The notes beneath the pieces are model-generated. The model ran no database searches, was not told the DNA's origin, and was given only the letters and a program-made list of their open reading frames with translations. The translations under genes were made by a program, and so were the position numbers. A stretch of 33,029 bases of DNA. Source: an uncultured Collinsella sp. (GTDB taxonomy: Bacteria > Actinomycetota > Coriobacteriia > Coriobacteriales > Coriobacteriaceae). The stretch lies in the NCBI GenBank assembly GCA_958443615.1, contig CAUCLI010000017.1, positions 1 to 33,029 on the forward strand. The letters are read 5' to 3'. Below, piece after piece: positions 24,409 to 31,782 of this stretch (positions within the stretch are counted from its first letter, which is position 1; every line of letters starts with the position of its first letter).

Positions 24409-25640
24409 GCTTGACGGACCTCATCCGCGAGGCCTTTCGGTCGCTCGAGGCCAACAAGGGCCGAAGCCTCCTGACCATCCTCGGCATCGTGATCGGCATC
24501 GCCGCCGTCATCGCCATGACGTCGCTCATCGGCGGCGTGCGCAACGGCCTCATCAGCGGCATGGGCCTGAACGCCGCGCGCATCGTCTACATCAACTGCG
24601 GCAACCCCTTGAGCGAGGACGACATCCGCGACCTCGAGCGCCTCATGCCCGACTACGAGACGATCGAGGGCACGTACGACAGCTACACCCAGGTGCAGAA
24701 CGGCGACACGTCCATCGGATGCGGCATCACCGGCGCGAGCGCGGCGTTCCTGGAGATGACGGGCGCCGCCTCCAAGCTCGCCGAGGGCCGCCTCTACACC
24801 GAGGCCGAGGCCCAATCCGGCGCCCGCGTCGCGATGATCGGCCGCAGCGGCATCGAGGCGTTCTTCGGCGCGCCCGGCGCAGAGGCGGTCGGCAAGAGCA
24901 TTCAGCTCAACGGCAAGAGCTACACCGTCATCGGCGTCCTCGACGACGGCATCACGGGCTCAGATTACTGCAACGTCTACATGCCGTCCGACACGGTGCG
25001 CAAGGACTTCTCACAAGGCTGGGAGTACCTGTCGAGCGTCGTCGGGTTGGCGCGCGAGGGCGTTGACATCGATGCGATTCAAACCGAGACCGTCGAGCAG
25101 CTGGCGAAGCTCAAGAACATCCCGGAGGAGGAGCGAGAGGACATGATCTGGGTGTACTCGATGAAGTCCTCCATCGACCAACTCGACACCTTCATGATGT
25201 CCTTCCAGCTCATCATGGGGTCTGTCGCGGGCATCTCCCTACTGGTCGGGGGCATCGGCATCATGAACATGATGCTCACCAACGTCACCGAGCGCATCCG
25301 CGAGATCGGCGTGCGGCGCGCGCTCGGGGCACGGGGACGCGACATCACCATGCAGTTCCTCGCCGAAAGCGCCGCCCTGTGCGTGAGCGGGGGGATCATC
25401 GGCACGATCGCGGGCTACGCGATCGCATGGGGCCTCGCGCTGGCGGCGAGCGCCTTCGGACTCGATATCGGGGCCGCGACAGGCATGGGATCGGGAGGTG
25501 CGGGGCTCACCCCCGCCATCGAACCGCTGGCGATCGCAGTCGCCGTGGGCATCTCAATCCTCATCGGACTCGTTTTCGGGTACTACCCCGCCCGCCGCGC
25601 AGCAAAACTCGACCCTGTCGAGTGCCTGAGATACCAATAA
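24405..25640 (+). CDS. MacB/YknZ-type ABC permease
   Basis: 411 residues. An N-terminal membrane helix (about 23-45) starts in the usual MacB pattern RSLLTILGIVIGIAAVIAM. A large extracellular core follows (about 50-275) and then three helices with the hallmark VTERIREIGVRRALGARGRDI between the first and second. It ends with YYPARRAAKLDPVECLRYQ, the standard MacB C-terminus (PIEALRYE-like). Family members use ATP-driven mechanical movement with the adaptor to expel antibiotics, toxins or peptides. GGAGG lies 7 bp upstream of the ATG. It is the last gene of the plus-strand block. Confidence 0.95.
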   Translation: MSLTDLIREAFRSLEANKGRSLLTILGIVIGIAAVIAMTSLIGGVRNGLISGMGLNAARIVYINCGNPLSEDDIRDLERLMPDYETIEGTYDSYTQVQNGDTSIGCGITGASAAFLEMTGAASKLAEGRLYTEAEAQSGARVAMIGRSGIEAFFGAPGAEAVGKSIQLNGKSYTVIGVLDDGITGSDYCNVYMPSDTVRKDFSQGWEYLSSVVGLAREGVDIDAIQTETVEQLAKLKNIPEEEREDMIWVYSMKSSIDQLDTFMMSFQLIMGSVAGISLLVGGIGIMNMMLTNVTERIREIGVRRALGARGRDITMQFLAESAALCVSGGIIGTIAGYAIAWGLALAASAFGLDIGAATGMGSGGAGLTPAIEPLAIAVAVGISILIGLVFGYYPARRAAKLDPVECLRYQ

Positions 25641-25798
25641 GGGTTCCATGGCAAGATGATGTGCCTCCGCGCGCGAAAGTGATCCGATGCAGGGCAGGAT
25701 GCCGCGTCTCGGAAGCAAGTGATGCGTCTACGCTCCAAGGCGATGCGGCCTGCGCCTAAGCCGATTGTCAAATTCTCCACTTGTGTAACCGCATTCAA

Positions 25799-25840
25799 CG
25801 CCGCACCCCCTCATGAGCCCCATCATGAGGGGGTGCGGCG
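25799..25840. repeat. Perfect 18-bp stem-loop after the efflux operon
   Basis: Arms 25799-25816 and 25823-25840 are perfectly complementary (CGCCGCACCCCCTCATGA) around GCCCCA. It lies 158 bp past the permease stop. It may stop transcription arriving from either side, but neither strand shows a T-run next to it, so I do not call it a standard terminator. Confidence 0.85.
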
Positions 25841-26038
25841 CCATAAGTGCCTTCATTTCGTCCGATTCAGCCATTATTTGGACCTAGAGCGGCCTCGAAA
25901 ACGGTTTTGAGCGCCCCGGGCTCGCCGTCGAACGCATTTTGACCCAGCCGGCGGTTACACATCTGACAAATTTGACAATCGAACGTCGGAAATGAGAAAA
26001 GGGTCCTATAACCCCGAGAAGGGATACTTCCCGAACCG

Positions 26039-26064
26039 GGGTCGTCTATCTGCGTAGACGACCC
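26039..26064. repeat. 10-bp stem-loop in the AT-richer intergenic stretch
   Basis: GGGTCGTCTA pairs perfectly with TAGACGACCC around TCTGCG. A T-run (26078-26083) lies 13 bases beyond it on the plus strand, too far for a normal terminator. The two copies of GTCCTATAACCC flank this hairpin. Confidence 0.7.
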
Positions 26065-26123
26065 AATGCTGGACACATTTTTTGTCCTATAACCCGATTT
26101 TTCATGCTCTCGACCTACCCAAA

Positions 26124-26160
26124 CAAGAAAATGGCGAACCATATAATGCATGGTTCGCCA
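26124..26160 (-). terminator. Rho-independent terminator of the tRNA operon
   Basis: On the minus strand an 11-bp perfect stem (TGGCGAACCAT with its complement, 26132-26160) with a 7-base loop is followed at once by TTTTCTTGTTT. It starts 10 bp after the 3' end of the last tRNA-Glu gene. Confidence 0.88.
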
Positions 26161-26170
26161 AATTAAGGTT

Positions 26171-26247
26171 TGGTAGCCCGTACCGGATTCGAACCGGTGA
26201 TCTCCGCCTTGAGAGGGCGGCGTCCTGAACCGCTAGACGAACGGGCC
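26171..26247 (-). tRNA. tRNA-Glu (anticodon CTC), copy 2
   Basis: 77 bases including an encoded CCA. The acceptor stem is GGCCCGT/ACGGGCT (first pair G-T); the anticodon loop CTCTCAA sits on a CCGCC/GGCGG stem, giving CTC, which reads GAG. The T arm has GGTTCGAATCC. It is identical to the copy at 26283-26359 and is last in the operon. Confidence 0.97.
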
Positions 26248-26282
26248 ATATGTGATGAGGCTCAGAGTGCCTCGGAAACTCG

Positions 26283-26359
26283 TGGTAGCCCGTACCGGAT
26301 TCGAACCGGTGATCTCCGCCTTGAGAGGGCGGCGTCCTGAACCGCTAGACGAACGGGCC
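26283..26359 (-). tRNA. tRNA-Glu (anticodon CTC), copy 1
   Basis: 77 bases including CCA, base-for-base the same as the gene at 26171-26247, from which it is separated by 35 bp. Recent duplication or gene conversion within the operon would explain the identity. Confidence 0.97.
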
Positions 26360-26384
26360 AAAGGCGACAAAGCACAGCGCATGA

Positions 26385-26458
26385 TGGCTGGGATGGAGGG
26401 AGTCGAACCCCCATTGACGGAACCAGAATCCGCTGTCCTGCCATTAGACGACATCCCA
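26385..26458 (-). tRNA. tRNA-Gln (anticodon CTG)
   Basis: 74 bases including an encoded CCA. Acceptor stem TGGGATG/CATCCCA with discriminator G; anticodon loop TTCTGGT on a GCGGA/TCCGT stem gives CTG, which reads CAG. The T loop is GGTTCGACTCC. It is the first gene of the operon, 35 bases downstream of the -10 box. Confidence 0.97.
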
Positions 26459-26492
26459 ATGTGATGCGCGTCATGCCTCAACGCGAGGAAAT

Positions 26493-26521
26493 ACTATACG
26501 GAAACGATTCGGTCTGCGCAA
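26493..26521 (-). promoter_or_regulatory. Promoter of the tRNA operon
   Basis: On the minus strand TTGCGC (26516-26521) and TATAGT (26493-26498) are spaced by exactly 17 bp, close to the sigma-70-type consensus. They lie in the gap between the importer operon stop at 26540 and the tRNA-Gln gene. Confidence 0.8.
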
Positions 26522-26539
26522 GCCCCAATTTCAGAATTT

Positions 26540-28210
26540 TTAATATGTGGATGATTTGCGGACGAGTCGCCCGCCCTCGAGGCGCACTTCATCCGTCGCG
26601 ACGCTCCGCACCAGGGCGGAATCGTGCGAGACGAACATCAAGCCGAAGCCCGCAGTCTCCTGACACGCCAGCAACGCCCGCCAGACCTGCTCTTGAGAGC
26701 AGACGTCGAGCGATGCCGTGGACTCGTCGCATATGAGGACGCGCGGAGACGCCATGAGGGCGCGGACCAGCGCCACACGCACGAGTTGGCCGCCCGACAC
26801 CTCATGGGGGCGCCGCGCCAGCCAGTCCTCGTCCACCGCGAGCAGGTGCATCAAGTCCACGGTGCGCCCACCCTGCACCTCCTCCGCCTCCGCGAGGGAT
26901 TCCCCCAGGCTCATGGCGGGATCGAACGCGGTCTCGGGATGCTGGGGCACGAGCTGGACCGGGTACGGCCGCCCGCCATTTCCCCGAGCATCGCCGGCGC
27001 TGAACACTCCGCCATCTGCGCCAACATGGACCCCGCGACGGGCCCCGGCGGGCACGTCGTCAACCTGAATCGCACCGGCAGACGGCTCGAGCTGCCCGGC
27101 GAGCACGCGGCACAGCGTCGACTTGCCGGCACCGGAGGCGCCCCTGAGGGCAAGCCGGTCGCCGGCGCTCAAAACGAGGTCGACGCCTTCGAACACGGCC
27201 TCGCCGCCCGCGCGCGCGAACGCCAGCCCCTCCGTGCGCAGCAGCGCGTTCGGACAACCGCGACGATTCACCTCAAGGGCGCTCCAGGGCGCCCCAGGCG
27301 CCCCGATCTCCCCCGCGCGAAGTCGAGCCCAAGCGCGGCTCAGCTCGCGCGCGTACGGGTCCCTGAGCGCGCTTCCGTCCGCAAACGCCGCGACCGACGT
27401 CTCCTCCACGACCGTGCCCTCGCGAAACACCGCCAGCCGATCCGCGACGTGCAGGGCGAAGCCGAGGTCGTGCGTGATGAGCAGCACTCCCCCGCCGCCG
27501 TCGGCGAATGCCCTCAGGTCGCTCGCCGCCACGGCGGCGGACTCGTCGTCCATTCCCGGGGTGGGCTCGTCGGCGATCAGAAGCCGGGGCTCCTCCATGA
27601 GCGCGCACATGAGCAGCACGCGGCGGGCCATGCCGCCGGACAGCTCGTGCGGATACCTCTTTTCGACCTCTGCGGAAAGGCCGTACGCCTCGAACAGCTC
27701 GCGCTGCCGGCGCAGCCGGCGCTCGGCGTCGGCCTTTCGCCTCGCGCGATCTTCGCCACGCGCCTCGCCGCGAACCTGCTCGCCCACCCGCATCAGCGGG
27801 TCGAGATGGGTCACGTCCTGGGGCACGAGCGCCACCCCGTGGCCGCGCAGACCGTCGAAATCGCGAGGGCCGACCCTGCGACCGTCGAACCACATGTCGC
27901 CGCACGCGACCGCGTTGGGGTCGAACAGCCCCATGAGCGCATCGGCGAGGACGGACTTGCCGGAGCCGCTCGCGCCCACGATGGCCAAGATCTCACCCTC
28001 GTGGACCGAGAGCGTCAGATCATGCAGGATCTCGTGAAGCACCCGGCGCGAGCGCCAGAAGGGGGCCCGGGGGTCGTACATCTCGTAGGCGACCGTCAGG
28101 TTCTCCACGGTCAGCAGATGATGGGCACCGGGATGCCTGGAGTCCTCGGCGTGCGTGTGGTGATGGTGATATTCGGCGCCCGCATGCGGGCCGTGACGCG
28201 TCTCGTCCAC
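26540..28210 (-). CDS. Fused double ATP-binding protein of a peptide/nickel-type ABC importer
   Basis: 556 residues from a GTG at 28210, with AGGGGGG 4 bp upstream and 8 bp after the permease stop; a longer frame to 28330 would overlap the permease gene. Residues 5-31 are histidine-rich (10 His, including HHHHTH). Two complete ABC ATPase domains follow: Walker A GASGSGKS (about 79-86), signature LSGGMARR and Walker B LLIADEPTPGMD; then GASGAGKST (about 357-365), VSGGQLVRVALVRAL and VLICDESTASLD. The two halves correspond to DppD/DppF or NikD/NikE, normally separate proteins. The fusion gives a fixed heterodimer under the two permeases. The histidine cluster suggests a metal (nickel, cobalt or zinc) link but does not prove it. 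It is the last gene of the importer operon. Confidence 0.9.
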   Translation of the reverse strand: MDETRHGPHAGAEYHHHHTHAEDSRHPGAHHLLTVENLTVAYEMYDPRAPFWRSRRVLHEILHDLTLSVHEGEILAIVGASGSGKSVLADALMGLFDPNAVACGDMWFDGRRVGPRDFDGLRGHGVALVPQDVTHLDPLMRVGEQVRGEARGEDRARRKADAERRLRRQRELFEAYGLSAEVEKRYPHELSGGMARRVLLMCALMEEPRLLIADEPTPGMDDESAAVAASDLRAFADGGGGVLLITHDLGFALHVADRLAVFREGTVVEETSVAAFADGSALRDPYARELSRAWARLRAGEIGAPGAPWSALEVNRRGCPNALLRTEGLAFARAGGEAVFEGVDLVLSAGDRLALRGASGAGKSTLCRVLAGQLEPSAGAIQVDDVPAGARRGVHVGADGGVFSAGDARGNGGRPYPVQLVPQHPETAFDPAMSLGESLAEAEEVQGGRTVDLMHLLAVDEDWLARRPHEVSGGQLVRVALVRALMASPRVLICDESTASLDVCSQEQVWRALLACQETAGFGLMFVSHDSALVRSVATDEVRLEGGRLVRKSSTY

Positions 28211-28218
28211 AGACCCCC

Positions 28219-29076
28219 CTATTCCTGCGCCGTGCGCGGGTCGAGCACCGACCGGGCGAGGTCGCCCACATGGGCGAACAGCGCCACGCACAAGACGAGC
28301 GCGACGCCCGGGAACAGCGCGAGCCACCATGCGCCCGCCGTGAGGTACCCCATGGCCTCGGCGAGGATCACACCGAGTGCGGGCTCGTCGGGTGAGAGGC
28401 CGAAACCGAGGAACGTGATGGACGACTCATGCAGGACCGCATGGGGCAGCGCGAGGATCGCGCCGACGATCAGCTGCGGAACAACGGCGGGGATCAAGTG
28501 GGCGACGGCGATGCGCCCCTCGCGCGCGCCGAGCGAGCGGCTCACCGCGACATACGGCCGCTCCATGACCGAGCGCATCTCGGCGCGCAGGACGCGAGCC
28601 AAGCCGGGCCAATGCGTGAGTGCCATGCCGAGCGTCACGCCGAGCAGGCCCCGCCCCGCGGCGCAGCTGATCAAGATGAGCAGCACGAGATGCGGCACGG
28701 ACGAGACGAGGTCGGTGAGCCCCGTGACGAGCGCGTCGGCCCGCGGTCCGCCGACGACCGCGGCGGCCGACATCACGAGGGCGATGGCCGTCGACGCGAA
28801 CGCGGTCAGCAGGCCTATCGTCAGCGAGGTCGCAAGGCCCGCCACCGTGCGGGCGAGCATGTCGCGGCCGAGCTGGTCGGTGCCGAAGGGATGCGCCCAT
28901 GAGGGCGCGAGCATCTTCTGGGAGAAGTCGGCGACGCATGCGGCGTCGCGCGCAAAGGCCGCGGCGACCATGACGCCGGCGACCACGAGCAGGCACAGGG
29001 CGCCGGCCCGCATGAGCCGGACGCGATTGCCGCGGCGACCGCGGGGAGCGTGCAGGGTCGGCCTATCGGACGCCAT
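28219..29076 (-). CDS. ABC importer permease, DppC/NikC type
   Basis: 285 residues from the ATG at 29076, chosen because GGGAGG lies 6 bp upstream and it overlaps the preceding permease by only 14 bp. An upstream in-frame start at 29193 would put over 100 bp of overlap. The N-terminal helix (about 20-40) is followed by the DppC-type HPFGTDQLGRDMLART motif, then about five helices. The EAA-type loop contains YVAVSRSLGAREGRIAVAHLIPAVVPQ, where the ATPase docks, and SSITFLGFGLSPDEPALGVIL is typical of NikC/DppC. It forms the membrane channel with the other permease. Confidence 0.93.
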   Translation of the reverse strand: MASDRPTLHAPRGRRGNRVRLMRAGALCLLVVAGVMVAAAFARDAACVADFSQKMLAPSWAHPFGTDQLGRDMLARTVAGLATSLTIGLLTAFASTAIALVMSAAAVVGGPRADALVTGLTDLVSSVPHLVLLILISCAAGRGLLGVTLGMALTHWPGLARVLRAEMRSVMERPYVAVSRSLGAREGRIAVAHLIPAVVPQLIVGAILALPHAVLHESSITFLGFGLSPDEPALGVILAEAMGYLTAGAWWLALFPGVALVLCVALFAHVGDLARSVLDPRTAQE

Positions 29077-30052
29077 GTCCCACCTCCCCACCGACGCGGG
29101 GATCGACGACCCGGGACAGGACGTCCGCGAGCAGGTTGCCCGCGAACACGAGCGTCGCGCAGAACAGGGCGATACCCACGAGCAGCGGCGCATCGCCCCC
29201 CAGGCCCGCCGTCACGGCGGCCTGCCCGAGCCCGGGGTAGGAGAACACCTGCTCCACCAGGACCGTCCCACCCACAAGCTCCCCGATCGAGGCGAGCTGC
29301 AGCGTGAGCGCCGGTACGATGACGTTTCTCAACCCATGCCGAAGCGCGATGAAGGCGGGCGACTCACCGCGAGCCCGCGCGAGGCGCACATAATCGCCCT
29401 CCATGACCTCGACGGCCTTCTCCCGCGTATGAAGCGCCACACCGGGGGCGCCGTTCAACGAGAGGACGAGCGCGGGCAGCATGAGGTGATGGACCCTCTC
29501 GGCGAGAGACACCGAGGCGGGATCGGAGCCGATGGGCATCGAGAACCCCAAGGGAAACCACCCGAGCCACACCGAGAACACCATGAGCGCCACGATGCCG
29601 AGCCAAAACGCCGGCATGGAGGACAGCGCGAGGCATCCCAACCTGATCACGCGATCGAGCCGCGATCCGCGCAGCACGCCCGCGGTCATGCCGAGGGCGA
29701 CGCCCAGAGCTCCTGAGAGTGCCCACGCCGAGAGCATGAGGGCGGCGGAGCTCAGGAACCGCTCCGCGATCACGGTCGGCACGGGCGCGTTGAATCGCAG
29801 GCTCGTTCCCCAATCGCCATGGACGACGCCCGCGAGCCACATGCCGTATCGCTCGAGGATCGGCACGCCGGCACCCCAATGCTCCGCCAACTGGGCGCGC
29901 TTCGCCTCGCTCATGCCCAGCAGCGCCTGCTGTCCCACATTGGCCTGGACGGGGTCGATGGGGGACAGCGAGACCAGCGTGAACGAGGCGAGGCTCACGA
30001 AGAACAGGAGCAGGATGAATCGGGCGGCCTCCCGAACGGCGAAACGCGCCAT
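29063..30052 (-). CDS. ABC importer permease, DppB/NikB type
   Basis: 329 residues. Starts with one membrane helix (about 10-30) and the usual SLSPIDPV sequence, followed by the extracytoplasmic segment with WGAGVPILERYGMWLAGVVHGDWGTSL. Five further helices follow. The EAA loop has EGDYVRLARARGESPAFIALRHGLRNVIVPA, a good match to DppB/NikB proteins, and VLVEQVFSYPGLGQ follows. It starts 3 bp after the binding-protein stop, so it is co-transcribed with it, and its end overlaps the second permease gene. Confidence 0.95.
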   Translation of the reverse strand: MARFAVREAARFILLLFFVSLASFTLVSLSPIDPVQANVGQQALLGMSEAKRAQLAEHWGAGVPILERYGMWLAGVVHGDWGTSLRFNAPVPTVIAERFLSSAALMLSAWALSGALGVALGMTAGVLRGSRLDRVIRLGCLALSSMPAFWLGIVALMVFSVWLGWFPLGFSMPIGSDPASVSLAERVHHLMLPALVLSLNGAPGVALHTREKAVEVMEGDYVRLARARGESPAFIALRHGLRNVIVPALTLQLASIGELVGGTVLVEQVFSYPGLGQAAVTAGLGGDAPLLVGIALFCATLVFAGNLLADVLSRVVDPRVGGEVGHGVR

Positions 30053-30055
30053 GCG

Positions 30056-31681
30056 CTACTTCCAGCTCCACGAGCCGACGTTGTTCAGCAGGGACCAGCC
30101 ATGGCCATGGGGCTGCGCCTTGCCCTGCGGGGCGTCGAGGCCCTCGCGCTTGAAGTAGAGATGGTCGACGTTGGCGAGCCATGCCCACGTGGCGTCGCCT
30201 CGGGGAGCGACGCCCTCGGCGCCGTCCCACATGGCCTTCTTCCAGAAATCATAGGACGCCTCGACATCGGCCTGCGCGAGCGCGGCGTCGAGGTACGCAT
30301 CGGTGACCTCGCTCTCGCGGCAGCTGTAGTTGCCCCAACCGGTGGAATAGTTGAGCTCGTAGACCTCGACCGGAGAGTTCGACCCCCAGCCCCACAGCAC
30401 GGGCTGCTCGAACTGATGCGGGTAGATCTCATCCCAGCTCCCGCCCCGCGGCGTCACTTCGATGCCGAGCTCCGCGAGCTGGTTTGCCACCTCGTGCGCG
30501 GTCGCCTGACGCACGGAATCGTCGGAGGAGTACCACAGGTCGAATGCGGCGCGAACCCCATCGCGCTCGCGGATGCCATCGTCACCGGGCTTCCAGCCGG
30601 ACTCGTCGAGCAGCTCCCCCGCCTTCTCCACATCGCGATCGACATGCATGTCGGGCGAGGACCACGGCATGCCGTCGCCCACCGAGTAGGCGGGGCTGCC
30701 ATACCCGTTCAGGACGTTGTCGATGAGCCCCTCGCGATCGAGTGCGAGGTTGATGGCGCGGCGCACCGCGACGTCGCACGTGACGTCGTTGCCGGCGTCG
30801 TAGGCGATATCGCCCTCGACCACGCGGGTCGCGCCCGCGGGGATGCAGGGCAGCGAGATGCCGCGCGAGTCGACGGTCTTGAAGGCGGTGAGCTCGTAGC
30901 CGTCGAACAAGCGGTCGGCATGCGTCGCGTACGTGTAGGCGATATCGACATCGCCCTTCTGAACCGCGGCGAGCGCCGCATCCTCGTCCATGAACACCAC
31001 GACGACGCGCTCCATGGCGGGCGCCTCGCCGTAATAGTCGGGATTTGCCTCGAAGATGACCTGCTGCCCCTGGTCCCACCGCTCCAGAAGATACCGGCCG
31101 GAGCCGATGGGGTTTCTGCCGTACCCCTCATCGTAGGCGTCCTCGGGTACGATGCCGAGAACCGCGAGCGTGTAGAGCAAGGTGTTGTTCGGCTTGGTCA
31201 GATGCAGCTCGATGACCGTCTCGCTCACGGCGACGGCGCGCTCCACCATGGAGAGGTCGGCCTCGGATGCCGGGCTCTCGATGACGCCGTTGATGGTGAA
31301 GGCCACGTCGGAGGCCCGCAGGGGCTCGCCGTTGGAGAACGTCACGTCATCGCGGATGGTGAAGGTCCATACCAGGCCGTCCAATGAGCAGAGGAAGTCC
31401 GTCGCGAGGTCCCCGGTGATGGTCAGGTCGTCCTCGGTGGTGACGAGCGTCGACTGGATGAGAGGCTCATGCACGTGCTCGCCGCAACCCCAGGAGACGA
31501 GCGGGTCGAATCCCGCGGCCGGTTCGCTCGTCGCATTCATCGCGACGACGACCTGGCGCTTTGAACCGGACCCCGCATGCGCGGAGCCCACGGAAGCGGA
31601 GCCGCTTGCGCAGCCCGCGAGGGACGCGGCGGCGAGCATCGAGGCGGATAGGATCGAACGGCGGGTGATGGCGCGCTTCAT
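30056..31681 (-). CDS. Solute-binding lipoprotein of a peptide/nickel-type ABC importer
   Basis: 541 residues. The signal peptide carries twin arginines (TRRSIL, 6-11) and ends in a lipobox LAGC with Cys24, so it is probably a lipoprotein, perhaps exported by Tat. The mature part has the extracellular solute-binding family 5 layout: an early Thr/Ala-rich strand, LTITGDLATDF, WTFTIRDDVTFSNGEPLRASDV, then PIGSGRYLLERWDQGQQVIFEANPDYYG and later VRRAINLALDREGLIDNVLNGYG. These are standard for DppA/OppA/NikA. GGGAGG lies 7 bp before the ATG. It delivers the ligand to the two permeases. The ligand is uncertain: peptides or nickel complexes are both possible; the His-rich ATPase partner tilts towards metal. 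Confidence 0.93.
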   Translation of the reverse strand: MKRAITRRSILSASMLAAASLAGCASGSASVGSAHAGSGSKRQVVVAMNATSEPAAGFDPLVSWGCGEHVHEPLIQSTLVTTEDDLTITGDLATDFLCSLDGLVWTFTIRDDVTFSNGEPLRASDVAFTINGVIESPASEADLSMVERAVAVSETVIELHLTKPNNTLLYTLAVLGIVPEDAYDEGYGRNPIGSGRYLLERWDQGQQVIFEANPDYYGEAPAMERVVVVFMDEDAALAAVQKGDVDIAYTYATHADRLFDGYELTAFKTVDSRGISLPCIPAGATRVVEGDIAYDAGNDVTCDVAVRRAINLALDREGLIDNVLNGYGSPAYSVGDGMPWSSPDMHVDRDVEKAGELLDESGWKPGDDGIRERDGVRAAFDLWYSSDDSVRQATAHEVANQLAELGIEVTPRGGSWDEIYPHQFEQPVLWGWGSNSPVEVYELNYSTGWGNYSCRESEVTDAYLDAALAQADVEASYDFWKKAMWDGAEGVAPRGDATWAWLANVDHLYFKREGLDAPQGKAQPHGHGWSLLNNVGSWSWK

Positions 31682-31711
31682 GGCGCCTCCCTTCGGTCTG
31701 TGGCGGAAACT

Positions 31712-31740
31712 GGCATAGCCATAGGGCAGATCGGCGACAA
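31712..31740 (-). promoter_or_regulatory. Candidate promoter of the importer operon
   Basis: On the minus strand TTGTCG (31735-31740) and TATGCC (31712-31717) are 17 bp apart. Both boxes are moderate matches. The short palindrome at 31744-31754 lies just upstream of the -35. Confidence 0.4.
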
Positions 31741-31743
31741 TAG

Positions 31744-31754
31744 TACATTATGTA
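31744..31754. promoter_or_regulatory. Short palindrome upstream of the importer operon
   Basis: TACATTATGTA has perfect 5-bp arms around one base. It lies 3 bp from the candidate -35, a place where a metal- or ligand-responsive regulator could act. No regulator is assigned. Confidence 0.4.
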
Positions 31755-31782
31755 AGAAATGCCGCGGCGGGCGGGCAAACTC

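Larger units (their letters stand above)
25641..26123. other. Long intergenic region without a supportable gene
   Basis: 483 bp between the converging permease gene and tRNA operon. It is more AT-rich in its right half. It holds the hairpins at 25799-25840 and 26039-26064 and a 12-bp direct repeat (GTCCTATAACCC at 26003-26014 and 26084-26095). A stretch ACACATCTGACA near 25957 resembles half of the dyad motif described upstream. Short open frames on both strands show no family features or ribosome-binding site. Confidence 0.6.

Noticed and set aside
25719..25910. A 63-codon plus-strand frame after the MacB-type permease
   Set aside because: It runs through the 18-bp stem-loop and lacks a ribosome-binding site or motif.
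25867..26151. A 94-codon minus-strand frame in the gap after the tRNA operon
   Set aside because: It starts inside the tRNA terminator stem, has no ribosome-binding site, and the sequence resembles no family I know.
26624..29716. A 1030-codon open frame on the plus strand across the importer genes
   Set aside because: It runs opposite to three well-supported importer genes, is rich in Arg/His/Pro with no domain, and is an expected by-product of high GC.
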